Assembly: GCA_963825635.1 (NCBI GenBank)
Contig: CAWGTU010000002.1
Coordinates: 186,001 to 250,000 of the forward strand
Length of the DNA stretch: 64,000 nucleotides
Source: JAOUEA01 sp963825635
GTDB taxonomy: Bacteria > Actinomycetota > UBA4738 > HRBIN12
Direction of reading: 5' to 3'
Shown here: piece after piece, positions 38,760 to 48,400 of the stretch
Position numbering within the stretch: the stretch's first letter is position 1
Layout: every line of letters starts with the position of its first letter
Position numbers and translations under genes: made by a program
Notes under the pieces: generated by a model
What the model saw: only the letters and a program-made list of their open reading frames with translations
What the model was told of the DNA's origin: nothing
The model's database searches: none

Positions 38760-39593
38760 ATGACGCGCGCCCGGAAGTTCGGATCGATCCTCGGAACCAC
38801 GGTCCTGGTCGGTGCGGTGCTGGGGGGCTCAGGGCCTGCATCTTCCGGCCCTGCGGTCACGTGCGCCTACAACGACACGGTGGGGCTCGTCACGGTGGAG
38901 ATCCCCGCCGGCGGATCGGCCAAGGTCGATCGAGACGGTGACTTCATCGACGTGAACGGGTCGCGCTGCACCGACGGTGGCACGGACGCCACGGTTCAGA
39001 GCACCGAAGTCATCAACATCGTGCCGGGCGGCGCCGGGGGTCAGCGAGCGCTGCTCAGCTTGTCGTCCGGTCCGTTCGCACCGGGACGGACGGACGAGAT
39101 CGGGACGAGCGACGAGATCGAGATCTTCGTGAACCTGGGAGGCGGGAACGACTCGTTGAGGGTCGCCGGCAGCAACCAGCGAGACACGATGGTGGCCGGC
39201 ACGCAGGACGGTCAGTCCCGCGTCAACCTGAACGCCGACGAGGAGGCGACCGTCGACTACGACCTGTCGGTCAAGGACAACGTGGAGGGGCTCGTCATCA
39301 ACGGCAACGGCAAGGGCGACTCGATCTCGGCGACGGGGAGCTTCGGCACGGGCACGGTGCTCCAGCGAGCGATCACGATCGCCGGCGGCGACGGGAACGA
39401 CGACCTGACCGGCGGGCGTGGCGCGGACGTCCTCACCGACAGGGGGGGAACGGGCGATACCGACGTGCTGGTCGGCAAAGGGGGCAACGACACCCTCTCC
39501 ACCCGCGATGGCGACCGGCGCGATCGCGCGGTCGGCGGGCCTGGGAACGACACCTGTGTCGTCGACCGCAGGGACACCGCCATCGCCTGTTGA
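38760..39593 (+). CDS. secreted RTX/haemolysin-type repeat protein
   Basis: 277 residues. A signal peptide with hydrophobic core LGTTVLVGAVLGG and a likely cleavage near SSGPA leads to a beta-rich middle and a C-terminal set of Ca-binding-like nonapeptides: GGGNDSLRV, GGDGNDDLTGGRGADVL, GKGGNDTLS and GGPGNDTC. This is the beta-roll pattern GGxGxDxUx of RTX proteins, although with only a few, imperfect repeats. Two cysteines near the end (CVVDRRDTAIAC) may form a disulphide. A Ca-stabilised surface or secreted protein is likely; no catalytic domain is visible. Confidence 0.8.
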   Translation: MTRARKFGSILGTTVLVGAVLGGSGPASSGPAVTCAYNDTVGLVTVEIPAGGSAKVDRDGDFIDVNGSRCTDGGTDATVQSTEVINIVPGGAGGQRALLSLSSGPFAPGRTDEIGTSDEIEIFVNLGGGNDSLRVAGSNQRDTMVAGTQDGQSRVNLNADEEATVDYDLSVKDNVEGLVINGNGKGDSISATGSFGTGTVLQRAITIAGGDGNDDLTGGRGADVLTDRGGTGDTDVLVGKGGNDTLSTRDGDRRDRAVGGPGNDTCVVDRRDTAIAC

Positions 39594-39633
39594 AGCGCGT
39601 CTCCTTCCGGGGAAGCGGCCGTACGATCGGCGT

Positions 39634-40278
39634 ATGAGTATCGAGCCGTCGCCGGACGGCCGTGACGATGCCAACCGACGTCGACGCCGCCAGTACGCCG
39701 AGGAGGCATCGACCTACGACCGCGACGCCGACCGGAGCGAGAAGTGGCTGCTCGGGACCGACCACCGCCCGTGGGCGTGTTCCCGGGCCATCGGTCGCAC
39801 GCTCGAGGTCGCGATCGGTACGGGGCTGAACCTGCCGCACTACCCGCGGGGTGTGCACCTCACCGGCATCGATCTCACGCCGGAGATGCTCGCCCTCGCC
39901 AGGCGACGGTCGGCAGATCTCGGCGTGTCGGCCACGTTGACCGAGGGTGACGCGCAGGCGCTGCCCTTCGCCGACGCCATGTTCGACACGGTGCTCAGCA
40001 CCTATGCGCTGTGCTCGGTACCCGACGAACGGGCGGCGGTCCGGGAGATGCGACGCGTGCTGAAGCCGGGGGGACGGCTGATCCTCGTCGATCACATCCG
40101 GAGCAGCGTGCTTCCGTTGTATTGGCTGCAGCGTCTGATGGAGCTCGCACCGACGCGGAACCGCGACGAGCTCACCCGCCGTCCGCGCGACCACGTGGAA
40201 GCCGCCGGCTTCACGATCGAGCAGAGCGATCGCCTCCGTGCCGGCGTGCTCGAGCGCCTCGTCGCGCGCAAGCCGTGA
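39634..40278 (+). CDS. class I SAM-dependent methyltransferase
   Basis: 214 residues. SAM motif I is TLEVAIGTGLNLPHYPRGVH, motif II acidic end LTGIDLTPEMLALARRR, then GDAQALPFADAMFDTVLSTY and the post-motif REMRRVLKPGGRLILVDHIR, as in UbiE/menaquinone-type C-methyltransferases and phospholipid N-methyltransferases. The N-terminal YAEEASTYDRDADRSEKWLL is shared with a group of small actinobacterial methyltransferases of unknown target. TACGAT (39622-39627) lies 6 bases before the ATG, as in a leaderless mRNA. It is convergent with the serine hydrolase. Confidence 0.86.
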   Translation: MSIEPSPDGRDDANRRRRRQYAEEASTYDRDADRSEKWLLGTDHRPWACSRAIGRTLEVAIGTGLNLPHYPRGVHLTGIDLTPEMLALARRRSADLGVSATLTEGDAQALPFADAMFDTVLSTYALCSVPDERAAVREMRRVLKPGGRLILVDHIRSSVLPLYWLQRLMELAPTRNRDELTRRPRDHVEAAGFTIEQSDRLRAGVLERLVARKP

Positions 40279-40320
40279 CCCCAGGGCCCGACCTCGTCAG
40301 GCAGCGATCGGACGGGCCGC

Positions 40321-41325
40321 CTACGTGCCGAGCAGTTCGTCGAGCCGGATCACCACAGGCCAGGCTCCGTCGGTGCGGTTCGAGATGACCGTGTGGGTGA
40401 TCGCCCTCGTCGGATCGTGCGTGCTGAGGAACGACACGCCGGCGTCGGATCCCTCGAGCCACACGACGTCCGTGGTCTCATGGAGGTGGAAGCCGAGCCC
40501 GTGGCGCTTCGACTCCTCGGGCCAGTCGCTGCGAGGTCGCACCATCTCGGCCACTTGGTCGCTCGGGACGATGCGCCCGGCGAACAACGCGGTCCAGAAC
40601 GCGCTGAGATCGCCGGCGGTCGAGTAGATGCCACCGTCGCCACTGCCGAGCACCGGCAGGTGGAAGATGTTCGTCCTCGGTCCGTCGACCGTGAGGTAGC
40701 CGAGCGCGGCGTCGCCGGGCAACTCGTCGGATCGCAGGAACGCCGTGTCGGTCATCCCGGCCAGATCGCAGACTCGGCGCCTCACCAGCTCGTGGAACGG
40801 CACCCCGCTCACGCGCTCTGCGATCAGCGCGAGCACCACGAACCCGCCGTTGTTGTAGGCGAACCGCTCGTCGGGCGCGGACACGGTGTCGTGACCGTCG
40901 AGAACCGCGAGGTACTGCTCGGTCGTGGCGAGTTCCTGCACGGGAACCGGCATCACGTAGTCGTTCGTGTCGTCGAGGGCGCTCTCGTCGAGGTAGTCGC
41001 CGATGCCGGATCGATGTGCGAGCAGGTGTTCCACGGTCACGGCATCGTCGATGAGCGGAAGGTCGTCGCCGAGCAGCGAGCGTGCGGTGGTGTCGAGGGC
41101 GAGGGAGCCGTCCCCGACCAGGCTCATGACCGTGAGCGCCGTGAATCCCTTCGCGCCGCTCGCGAGCGCGAACTTCGTGTCGATCGTGTTCGCGATCTCG
41201 TGGGCGCGGTCGGCGAGTCCGTAGGCTTTCGCGAACTCGGTGGTCCCTGCACGGTCCACACGCACGACGCCGGTGAACCCTGAGTCCCGTGCGACCGTGT
41301 CGATCGCGTCATCGAGCGGCTGCAT
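40321..41325 (-). CDS. serine hydrolase of the beta-lactamase/PBP4*-like family
   Basis: 334 residues. SxxK nucleophile in ALASGAKGF (Ser-Gly-Ala-Lys), Tyr-x-Asn in FAYNNGGFV, and a C-terminal FHLHETTDVVWLEGSDAGVS in the place of the HxG strand, where the canonical HTG is not obvious. Other family landmarks are TVEHLLAHRSGIGDYL and LPVLGSGDGGIYSTAGDLSA. These are esterases or D-aminopeptidases, often cytoplasmic when, as here, no signal peptide is present. TAGGTT (41337-41332) stands 6 bases before the ATG, suggesting a leaderless mRNA. Confidence 0.83.
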   Translation of the reverse strand: MQPLDDAIDTVARDSGFTGVVRVDRAGTTEFAKAYGLADRAHEIANTIDTKFALASGAKGFTALTVMSLVGDGSLALDTTARSLLGDDLPLIDDAVTVEHLLAHRSGIGDYLDESALDDTNDYVMPVPVQELATTEQYLAVLDGHDTVSAPDERFAYNNGGFVVLALIAERVSGVPFHELVRRRVCDLAGMTDTAFLRSDELPGDAALGYLTVDGPRTNIFHLPVLGSGDGGIYSTAGDLSAFWTALFAGRIVPSDQVAEMVRPRSDWPEESKRHGLGFHLHETTDVVWLEGSDAGVSFLSTHDPTRAITHTVISNRTDGAWPVVIRLDELLGT

Positions 41326-41348
41326 CGATCGAACCTATCAACCGCGCC

Positions 41349-41912
41349 TCATCCCGTGCCCAGGACGCCGTAGCGCAGGTACACCATGTCATTGGCGAAC
41401 CGGCGTTCATCCAGAAGCTCGAGGCCCAGGTGCATGCCGTCGGGGAGGGCTCGCGTTCCGCCGCCCACGACGACGGGAGCGAGGAAGAGATGACACTCGT
41501 CGACCAATCCGCCCGCCAGCGCCTGGGCGGCGAGCTCCGGACCGCCAACCGCGAGGGGTCGCTCGGCCGACGCCTTCATCTGCCGCACCCCGTCGGGGTC
41601 GAAGGCTCGCTCGATGTGCGTGTGGGTGGTGGAGATGTCCTCGAGCGTCGTCGAGTACACGACCTTGCGCGCCGCTCGCCAGATCGCCGAGAACTCGCGG
41701 ATGGAAGGCGGCTCGTCGGTGACATCCATCGTCTCCCAGGCGGCCATGACCTCGTACATGCGTCGCCCGTAGAGGTAGGTGCCGACCGAGCGCACGAGGT
41801 CGTTGATGAACCCGTGCACCTGCTCGTCGGGCACGCCCCAGTCGAAGCTGCCTTGCTCGTCGGCGACGTAGCCGTCCAGCGACATGATCGTCAGGTAGGT
41901 CAGGGTAGCCAT
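41349..41912 (-). CDS. dihydrofolate reductase-family (RibD C-like) protein
   Basis: 187 residues: ATLTYLTIMSLDGYVADEQG, FDWGVPDEQVHGFINDLVRS, TYLYGRRMYEVMAAW, RPLAVGGPELAAQALAGGLV, ECHLFLAPVVVGGGTRALPD. This is the RibD-C/DHFR-like fold, probably NADPH-binding through VGGPELAA; true folate reduction is doubtful for these paralogues. GGAGAG lies before the ATG. It is one of two such genes facing away from each other around the remnant of a quinone oxidoreductase. Confidence 0.85.
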   Translation of the reverse strand: MATLTYLTIMSLDGYVADEQGSFDWGVPDEQVHGFINDLVRSVGTYLYGRRMYEVMAAWETMDVTDEPPSIREFSAIWRAARKVVYSTTLEDISTTHTHIERAFDPDGVRQMKASAERPLAVGGPELAAQALAGGLVDECHLFLAPVVVGGGTRALPDGMHLGLELLDERRFANDMVYLRYGVLGTG

Positions 41913-41935
41913 CGATCTCTCCGGACCCTTCGACG

Positions 41936-42013
41936 TTAGACGGTGATGACGATCGTGCCGAGCACCTGGCGCGATTCCACGCGGTGGATCGCCTCGCGGA
42001 CCCCCGGCATCAT
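41936..42013 (-). pseudogene. C-terminal remnant of a quinone oxidoreductase-like gene
   Basis: On the minus strand the 147-base gap encodes the fragment MPGVREAIHRVESRQVLGTI, followed by VITV and a TAA stop. It matches the C-terminal end of the zinc-type quinone oxidoreductases also found here (ending AIRYLEEGHAAGKIVITV at 59003-59974). Nothing of the rest of such a gene remains: the frame meets a stop within about 15 codons upstream. It is best read as a decayed tail left by a deletion. It also overlaps the region of the promoter for the gene at 42060. Confidence 0.6.
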
Positions 42014-42059
42014 CGATGCCGATCGTCCTCGAACCCTCCTCTGGCTACGCTACAACGTC

Positions 42060-42641
42060 ATGGGTGTCACGCAGTTCTACACGGCGACGAGCATCGACGG
42101 GTTCATCGCCGACGAGGCGAACTCGCTCGAGTGGCTCTTCCAGGTGCCGGCCGACGGCGATGACGTAGGCCACGAGGCGCGGTTCGCGGCGTTCTTCGAG
42201 CGGGTCGGCGCGATGGTGATGGGCTCGACGACCTACGAGTGGGTGTTGGCGAACGAGCGGCTGCTCGAACATCCCGAGAAGTGGAGCGCCTACTACGGCG
42301 AGACGCCCTGCTGGGTGTTCACGACCCGCGAGCTGCCGGTGATCCCCGGGGCCGACCTACGGTTCGTGCAGGGCGACGTCGCCCCGATCCACGCCGACAT
42401 GGTCGAGGCCGCCGACGGGAACGTCTGGATCGTCGGCGGGGGAGACCTAGCCGGTCAGTTCGCCGATGCGGGCTTGCTCGACGAGATCCAGCTCAGCATC
42501 GCGCCGGTCACGCTCGGCGATGGCGCCCCGCTGCTGCCCCGGCGCCTGCTCGCGTCGGACCTGAGGCTCGTGGGCCTCGAGCGTCAGGGGCAGTTCGTGG
42601 CTGCCACGTACCGCGTCGCCCGAGCGCAGGAACGGGAGTAG
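42060..42641 (+). CDS. dihydrofolate reductase-family protein
   Basis: 193 residues: GVTQFYTATSIDGFIADEAN, ARFAAFFERVGAMVMGSTTY, PCWVFTTRELPVIPGADLRF, VWIVGGGDLAGQFADAGLLD and QLSIAPVTLGDGAPLLPRRL. The same RibD-C/DHFR fold as 41349-41912 but only distantly similar to it. Likely an NADPH-dependent reductase of unknown substrate. TACGCT at 42046-42051 lies 8 bases before ATG 42060, which supports this start over an upstream one in the remnant. Confidence 0.85.
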   Translation: MGVTQFYTATSIDGFIADEANSLEWLFQVPADGDDVGHEARFAAFFERVGAMVMGSTTYEWVLANERLLEHPEKWSAYYGETPCWVFTTRELPVIPGADLRFVQGDVAPIHADMVEAADGNVWIVGGGDLAGQFADAGLLDEIQLSIAPVTLGDGAPLLPRRLLASDLRLVGLERQGQFVAATYRVARAQERE

Positions 42642-42722
42642 CGCCGACTCGGCACCTTGACCGTTCCCCGACGGGGCGAGAGGGTGAGGCGTCGAGCATC
42701 CGAGCCACGGCAGGAGGAACAC

Positions 42723-43106
42723 ATGCGCAAAGTGGTGCACTTCGAGATCCCCGCCGACGACGTCGAGCGCGCGAAGTCGTTCTACGGGTCGGTCTTCGAC
42801 TGGCAGCTGAACACGATGCAGATGGACGGGGGGGACTACACGATCGCCACCACGACCCCGGTCGACGACTCGATGATGCCGACCGAAGCCGGCGCGATCA
42901 ACGGCGGCCTGATGGAGCGTTCGGACCTCACCCCGTCGCCGGTCATCACGATCGGCGTCGACGACATCGACCAGTCGTTGAAGGAAGTCGAGGCGGAGGG
43001 CGGCAGCACGGTGACCCCGAGGACCCCGATCCCGGGGATGGGTGCGTTCGCCTACTTCAAGGACCCCGAAGGCAACGTCATGGGCCTGTGGGAAACGAGC
43101 GCCTGA
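42723..43106 (+). CDS. VOC-family protein (27 kDa antigen/Cfp30B-like half)
   Basis: 127 residues: RKVVHFEIPADDVERAKSFY, FDWQLNTMQMDGGDYTIATT, AINGGLMERSDLTPSPVITI, DDIDQSLKEVEAEGGSTVTP and FAYFKDPEGNVMGLWE. The FEIPADDxERAxxFYxxVFxW start and DPEGNVxGLWE end are typical of the Cfp30B-like VOC group; function in the cell is unknown. AGGAGGAACAC stands directly before ATG 42723. It follows the DHFR-like gene after about 80 bases and may be co-transcribed. Confidence 0.85.
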   Translation: MRKVVHFEIPADDVERAKSFYGSVFDWQLNTMQMDGGDYTIATTTPVDDSMMPTEAGAINGGLMERSDLTPSPVITIGVDDIDQSLKEVEAEGGSTVTPRTPIPGMGAFAYFKDPEGNVMGLWETSA

Positions 43107-43167
43107 CGGGGGGTTAGATCGGTCGGATGCTCGAGGCGCCCGACGTCGCGGAGCTCGACCTGCATGT

Positions 43168-43368
43168 TCACGCGAACGTTAGGTGGTCCTCGCTCGGCAC
43201 GACGGTCTGACCGAACGGCCAGAGCGCCAGCAGGCTCAACTTGAACGACTGCACGCCGAACGGGATGCCGATGATCGTGATGCACAACAGCAACCCAGCC
43301 ACGAGATGCGCGAGGAACAGCTCCCATCCGAAGAACATCAACCACAGGATGTTCCCGATCGTCTTCAT
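43168..43368 (-). CDS. single YccF-domain membrane protein
   Basis: 66 residues, MKTIGNILWLMFFGWELFLAH-like opening, then a hydrophobic hairpin (LVAGLLLCITIIGIPFGVQS) and LLALWPFGQTVV. The conserved GWELFLAHL, TIIGIPFG and LWPFG motifs identify YccF. The E. coli protein has two such repeats and about 150 residues; this one has only one, a short form. Two membrane segments are expected. Function unknown. It starts 12 bases after the stop of the DinB gene on the same strand, so the two are probably co-expressed. Confidence 0.82.
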   Translation of the reverse strand: MKTIGNILWLMFFGWELFLAHLVAGLLLCITIIGIPFGVQSFKLSLLALWPFGQTVVPSEDHLTFA

Positions 43369-43380
43369 GCGGCCATCGAC

Positions 43381-43833
43381 TCAGGCACGGCGCAGCGCCG
43401 CCTCGACGTCGTCGAGGTGTTCGCTGCGATGCGACGCGCGCACGGCGTAGAGCGGACTGTCGGGGTCCCGGGGCCAGAGCAGGTCGAGCGGAAGCGTCGC
43501 CACCCGCGTGTCGGTGTCTTCGGCGATCTGCAGCGCGAGCCGCGCCAGTTCACCAGGCGGCACCGCGTGGATCAGCGCCCGGGAGGCATCGTTGATCCAG
43601 TCGACGTCCTCCGGCTCGGTGTCGGAGGCCGCGAACGGGACGCCGCGGTCGAGCTTGTCGCAGAGCGCGAGCATCCGCGCGTCCCAGAACGCGATGTGGC
43701 CGAGCACGCCGGCGACGGTCCAGTACTCGTTCGCCGGCCGTCGCAGGTCGTCCTCACTCAGGTCGTCGACGAGCGAGCGCATGCGCTCGAGCTCGCGCGC
43801 GTTCTCCTCGACGTAGGAGCGATCCTCGGTCAT
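43381..43833 (-). CDS. DinB-like four-helix protein
   Basis: 150 residues: YVEENARELERMRSLVDDLS, YWTVAGVLGHIAFWDARMLA, DVDWINDASRALIHAVPPGE and the closing YAVRASHRSEHLDDVEAALR. The His residues in LGHIAFWD and SEHLDDV are the metal-site positions of the DinB/mycothiol S-transferase fold. In Actinomycetota these proteins are often mycothiol- or other thiol-dependent transferases; the substrate is open. TATCGT (43847-43842) lies 8 bases before the ATG, as in leaderless genes. It is followed by the YccF gene. Confidence 0.78.
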   Translation of the reverse strand: MTEDRSYVEENARELERMRSLVDDLSEDDLRRPANEYWTVAGVLGHIAFWDARMLALCDKLDRGVPFAASDTEPEDVDWINDASRALIHAVPPGELARLALQIAEDTDTRVATLPLDLLWPRDPDSPLYAVRASHRSEHLDDVEAALRRA

Positions 43834-43909
43834 GACCCGCGACGATACCCCTTGCCGCGGCGCACGATGCGTCTGGCTTGCGGGGCGGGTTCGCTCTACG
43901 CTCGCCGCC

Positions 43910-45376
43910 ATGACCTCGACACCCGATGCGCATGTCGGCACGCCCGAGGACCAGCGTCGGTTCTACGAGACGCTCGTCGAGGCGAGCCCGACGGCCATCG
44001 TCACGTGCGATCCATCGTTCATGGTCACGGAATGGAACCCCGCCGCCGTGCGGCTGTTCGGCTGGTCGCGCGCAGAGGCGCTCGGTCGCCACATCGACGA
44101 GCTGGTCGGTCAGCACGAGGCGATCCGAGACGACGCCGCCTCGCTGAACGACCGCGTCCTCGATGGCCCGATCGAGGTCGTCACCCGCCGCGCCAGGAAG
44201 GACGGGACCCTCGTCGACGTCGCGATCCGCTCGGTACCGATCACGATCGACGGGCGGCTGGTGGGCGCGTTCGCGCTGTACGAAGACGTCGGTGAGCTCG
44301 TCCGTCAGCGCCGCTTCTTCGAGGAGCTCGTGGAGACCAGCCCGACCGCGATCATCAAGGTCGACCGCAACTTCGATGTCACGCTGTGGAATCCGGCCGC
44401 AGAGCTGCTCTTCGGCTACTCGGCCGACGAGGCTCTGGGCGTGAACCTCGACGACCTCGTCGCCACGGACCCTGTGATCCACGCGGAGGCGACCGCCTGG
44501 AGCGCGGAAGCGTGGGGAGGGGCCTCGTTCCGTCGCATCGGGCGGCGTACGCGCAAGGACGGCTCGCTCGTCGACATCGAGATCCTCGCGATCCGTGAGG
44601 AGCAGGAAGACGAGCCCAGCGGCTTCTACATCCTGTACCACGACGTGACGGAGCTCGAACAGACCCGTCGTCGTCTGGAGGCTCGCGTGGACGAGCAGAT
44701 GGCCGAGCTCGTGCGCACCGGCGAGCTCGCCCGCTTCCTGCCTCGGCAGGTGGCCGAGCGCCTGCTCGAGGGCGAGCTGCCCGTCGAGGAGGAGTCGTTC
44801 GAGCGCCGACGCATCACGGTGCTGTTCGCCGACATGGTCGGGTTCACCGACCTCGCGGAGAGCCTTGAGCCGGAGGAGCTCGCCGTGGTGCTCAACGGCT
44901 ACCTCCGGGAGATGACGGCGGCGGTCATCGCGTTCGGCGGGTCGGTCGACAACCTGATCGGCGATGGTGTGATGGCAGTCTTCGGCGCTCCCAAGGAGAT
45001 GCCGGAGGCCGACCAGGCATGGGCGGCGGTCCAGGCGGCGATGGAGATGCACCGGCGCTGCGCCGAGCTCGCGGCCTCGTTGCGTGAGCGTGGGATCCCC
45101 GCCGACCTGAAGATCAGGGTCGGCGTGAACACTGCGCACTGCACCGTCGGCGTCTTCGGGAGCGAGGTGCTGCGGGCGTACATGGCGGTCGGCTTCGCGG
45201 TCAACGTCGCCGCTCGTCTGGAGACGACGGCCGAGCCCGGCTCGACCCTGTGCGGGTTCCGCACCTACGCACTCGTGAAGGACCGCGTGAAGGCGGAGGA
45301 GCGAGGGGAGCTGACGGTGAAGGGTGCCCGCCGCCCGGTCGAGGCGTGGGAGATCGTCGGCCTCGCCGACGACTGA
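43910..45376 (+). CDS. PAS-PAS class III adenylate/guanylate cyclase
   Basis: 488 residues: PAS 1 (about 15-130, TAIVTCDPSFMVTEWNPAAV), PAS 2 (135-250, TAIIKVDRNFDVTLWNPAAE), a linker helix (250-285) and a class III cyclase domain (300-480). Metal ligands Asp308 (LFADMVGFTDL) and Asp352 (LIGDGVMAVFG) are present, and NVAARLE supplies the Asn/Arg pair for catalysis. The purine-specifying Lys before the second Asp motif is Asn348 (SVDNLIGDG), so nucleotide preference or activity may be altered. No membrane segment. TACGCT (43897-43902) is 7 bases before ATG. Convergent with the STAND-BMP regulator. Confidence 0.88.
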   Translation: MTSTPDAHVGTPEDQRRFYETLVEASPTAIVTCDPSFMVTEWNPAAVRLFGWSRAEALGRHIDELVGQHEAIRDDAASLNDRVLDGPIEVVTRRARKDGTLVDVAIRSVPITIDGRLVGAFALYEDVGELVRQRRFFEELVETSPTAIIKVDRNFDVTLWNPAAELLFGYSADEALGVNLDDLVATDPVIHAEATAWSAEAWGGASFRRIGRRTRKDGSLVDIEILAIREEQEDEPSGFYILYHDVTELEQTRRRLEARVDEQMAELVRTGELARFLPRQVAERLLEGELPVEEESFERRRITVLFADMVGFTDLAESLEPEELAVVLNGYLREMTAAVIAFGGSVDNLIGDGVMAVFGAPKEMPEADQAWAAVQAAMEMHRRCAELAASLRERGIPADLKIRVGVNTAHCTVGVFGSEVLRAYMAVGFAVNVAARLETTAEPGSTLCGFRTYALVKDRVKAEERGELTVKGARRPVEAWEIVGLADD

Positions 45377-45381
45377 CGACG

Positions 45382-45397
45382 CTCGGGTCGACCCGAG
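45382..45397. terminator. 16-bp perfect palindrome between convergent genes
   Basis: CTCGGGTCGACCCGAG reads the same on both strands and can fold into a 6-bp stem with a TCGA loop. It lies between the stop of the cyclase gene and the stop of the convergent regulator gene, so a two-way terminator is plausible; no T-run is present. Confidence 0.4.
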
Positions 45398-45412
45398 GTT
45401 CGGTGGCCGTCC

Positions 45413-48400
45413 TCAGCCCGAAGGCAGTAGCAGCTCGCCGCTCGGCTCGGTGGGAACGTCGAGCGCGCCGCGAGTGATCTCTTCGATCGCACGATCGAGG
45501 TTGGCGATCGCGCCGGGGCTGAGAGCGTCCCCGCTCCGGGAGTAGGTGAGGATGCCTTCATCGACCGTGACGGGTCGGGCCCCCGGCTCCAGCGTTCCAT
45601 CGATGAAGTCGCGGATCACCGTGAAGTGCACGATGTCCCAGCGGATCATGCTCGACGTCAAGATGTGCGAACGCTCGGCCTCGCTCGCCTGCTGCCACTG
45701 ATCGGTGTCGACCCCGATCGCCCAGAGGTGGCGGTCTTCCGTCGACCGCTCGACGGCGGCTTGGAAGACGCCCGCCCCCGAGATCCCGCTCGCGTGGAAC
45801 ACGACATCGGCACCCTCGTCGTACTCGAACCGAGCGATCCGCTTCGCGACGTTGGGCGAGTCGAAGTAGTTCACGGCTTCCCGGCCGAAGTCGTAGATGA
45901 GGCCCGAGAGCACCTGCACGTCCGGATCGACCCACTCGGCCCCCGCCTCGTACCCGGCTCGGAAGCTCTGGAAGACCGACGACGGCTCGCCCGGGTCTCC
46001 CTCCCATGCGCCGACGTAGCCGATCACGCCGCTGCGGGTGGTGGAGGCCGCGGCCACACCCGCCAGGAACCCGCTCTGTTCGAACGCGATCTCGAGGGTC
46101 GTCACGTTTGGTCGATCGATCCGAACCTCGACCGGGGGAAGGACATAGTGGGTCGGCGGCACGAACAGGTCCGGTCGATCTCCGATCGCGAAGCTCGCGT
46201 TGTTGTCGAGGATCAAGAGATCCGTCTCTGCGGCGGCCGCGTCCTCGATCACCGTCTCGGGTGGCAGCAGCACGTCGGCGCGTTGCACCGTGACTCCGAG
46301 TTCGTGTTCGGCGCGCGTGATGCCTTGCTCGCCGAGCTCGAAGACCATGTTGTCTTCGCGATCGCCGTAGGTCAGGCTCGTGATCGTGGGGAGTTCGTCG
46401 CCGCCGCCCGCGAGCAGGACGCCGACCATGAGGGCGGCGATGAGGGCGGCTGCCCCCACCCCCACCGCGAAGGACCGGCGCCGCGCACGCGCTCGGATGC
46501 GCGCCTCGGCCTCCGCGCGCTCGGCCTCCGCTGCCGCGGCCTCATCTCGCCGATGCACCGCCTCGTCGAGGAACGCTCGCTCGTCCTCGGTCAGGCGCAA
46601 CGTCGTCGCCTCCCGCCAGGCCTCGTAGCGCTCGAGGCGTCCGCCGCTCAGCAGGTAGTCGGGATCACGGTCCGCCGCCAGCCACTCTCGCATGGCGCCC
46701 ACGAAGGAACGATGCTGCCGCAGGTCCGCTCTACCGCTCTCGATCCACTCCGCGAGTCGCTGCCACTCGCTCAGCAGCGCTTCGTGTGCGACCTCGACCG
46801 TCGCCGCGCCCGAGGCGGGGTCGCGGTCGACCGCGAGCAACCGGTTCGAGACGAACGCCTCCACCGCGTCCTGCATCGTGACGACGTCGACGTCGAGCGA
46901 GGCAAGCTCGTCGGCCCGCACGACCCGCCGGGTCGCCGTGCCGGCCCCGACCCGCACCAGCCGCAGGAACAGCTGACGGGCTGCTTCCTGCCGGTCGGGG
47001 TCGAGCCGTGTGAACGTGTCTTCCGCCCGGCTCGCGACCGCACCCCGGAGCCCGCCGAGCGCCTCGTACCGGGCGAGGGAGAGCTCGTCGCCGTCGCGCC
47101 GGTCGAACAGCTCGGTCAGCGCGTACTGGAACAGCGGCAACGCGTTCGGTTGACGGCTCACGTCGCCGACCAACTCGGCGAGCAGGCCCGGCTCGAACGA
47201 CACACCGACGCGCTCGGCGGGCTTCGCCGCCGCGGCTTCGAGCTCACTCGGACCGAGCGGCAGCACGTGCACGATGTGCTCGGTCATGAGCCGGCCGAAG
47301 ATCGGGTAGGCCAGCGGGCGGTCGAAGAAGTCGGCCCGCAGCACGACGAGCACCCGCAGGCGCTCACCCGGCTCCTCGGCGGCGGCCACGAGCCCGGCGA
47401 GGAACCGGTTGCGGGTCTCGTCGTCGACGAGCGTGAACACTTCCTCGAACTGATCGATCACGAGCAGCAGCCGAGAGCCGTCCTCGGGCAACGCGCGCAA
47501 CACCTCTTCCAGGAGCCATGTGTCCCGGTCGGTGCGTCGGTCGCCCGAGGTCGATGACGGGAACGTGCGCCCCATCGCGGCGTCGAACTCCGTGAACGGA
47601 TAGGCGCCCGGGCGCATCGATGCGATGTCCCACCGGTCGCCGACGCCGCGCTTGCGCAATGCGGGGACCAGCCCGGCGGAGACGACGCTCGACTTGCCCG
47701 AGCCGCTCGGGCCGATGAGGGTGACGAGGCGGGCGTCGTCCTCGAGCGTGGCGACGAGCAGCTCGGTGAGCGCCTCGCGACCGTGGAAATCCTGCTGGTC
47801 GCCTTCGCGGAACGGCCGCAGACCCTTGTACGGGTTGTCGAGCTCGATGGTCTCGCGCTCGTCCGACGCGGTCGGCAGGTCGAGCTCCGGGTCCTGCAGC
47901 AGGATGCGTTCGTTCAGCCGCTGCAGCGGGCGGCCAGGTTCGACCCCGAGCTCGTCGACGAGGGTGGACCGCGCGTCGCGGTAGGCCGCGAGCGCCTCGG
48001 CCGGTCGCTCCGACCGGTAGAGCGCGAGCATCCGCTGCGACCAGAGGTGCTCGCGCAGTGGCCACCGACGCGTGAGGTCCTCGAGCTCGGCGACGACCTC
48101 GACGTGACGTCCGAGCGCGAGGTCGGCGTCGATGCGCCCCTCGATCGCCTGCAGCCGTTCCTCATCCAGCCGCCCGATCTCACCCAGGAGCGACGGCTCA
48201 TCGGCGAGGTCGGCGAACGCCGACCCACGCCACAGGCCGAGCGCTCGGCGGAACAGGTCCGACGCCTCACGCGGGTTGCCGTCGACCTCACCGTTCGCGC
48301 GTGCCGACGTCTGCTCGAAATCGAGCGCGTCGAGCTCGCCGGGGCCCACCACGAGGCGGTAGCCGCCCGCCCCGGTCTCGAGCCGCTCGGCTCCCAAAGC

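Noticed and set aside
45626..47557. 643-codon plus-strand frame antisense to the SARP-STAND-BMP gene
   Set aside because: No domain is recognisable; the minus-strand protein has continuous, correctly ordered domains.
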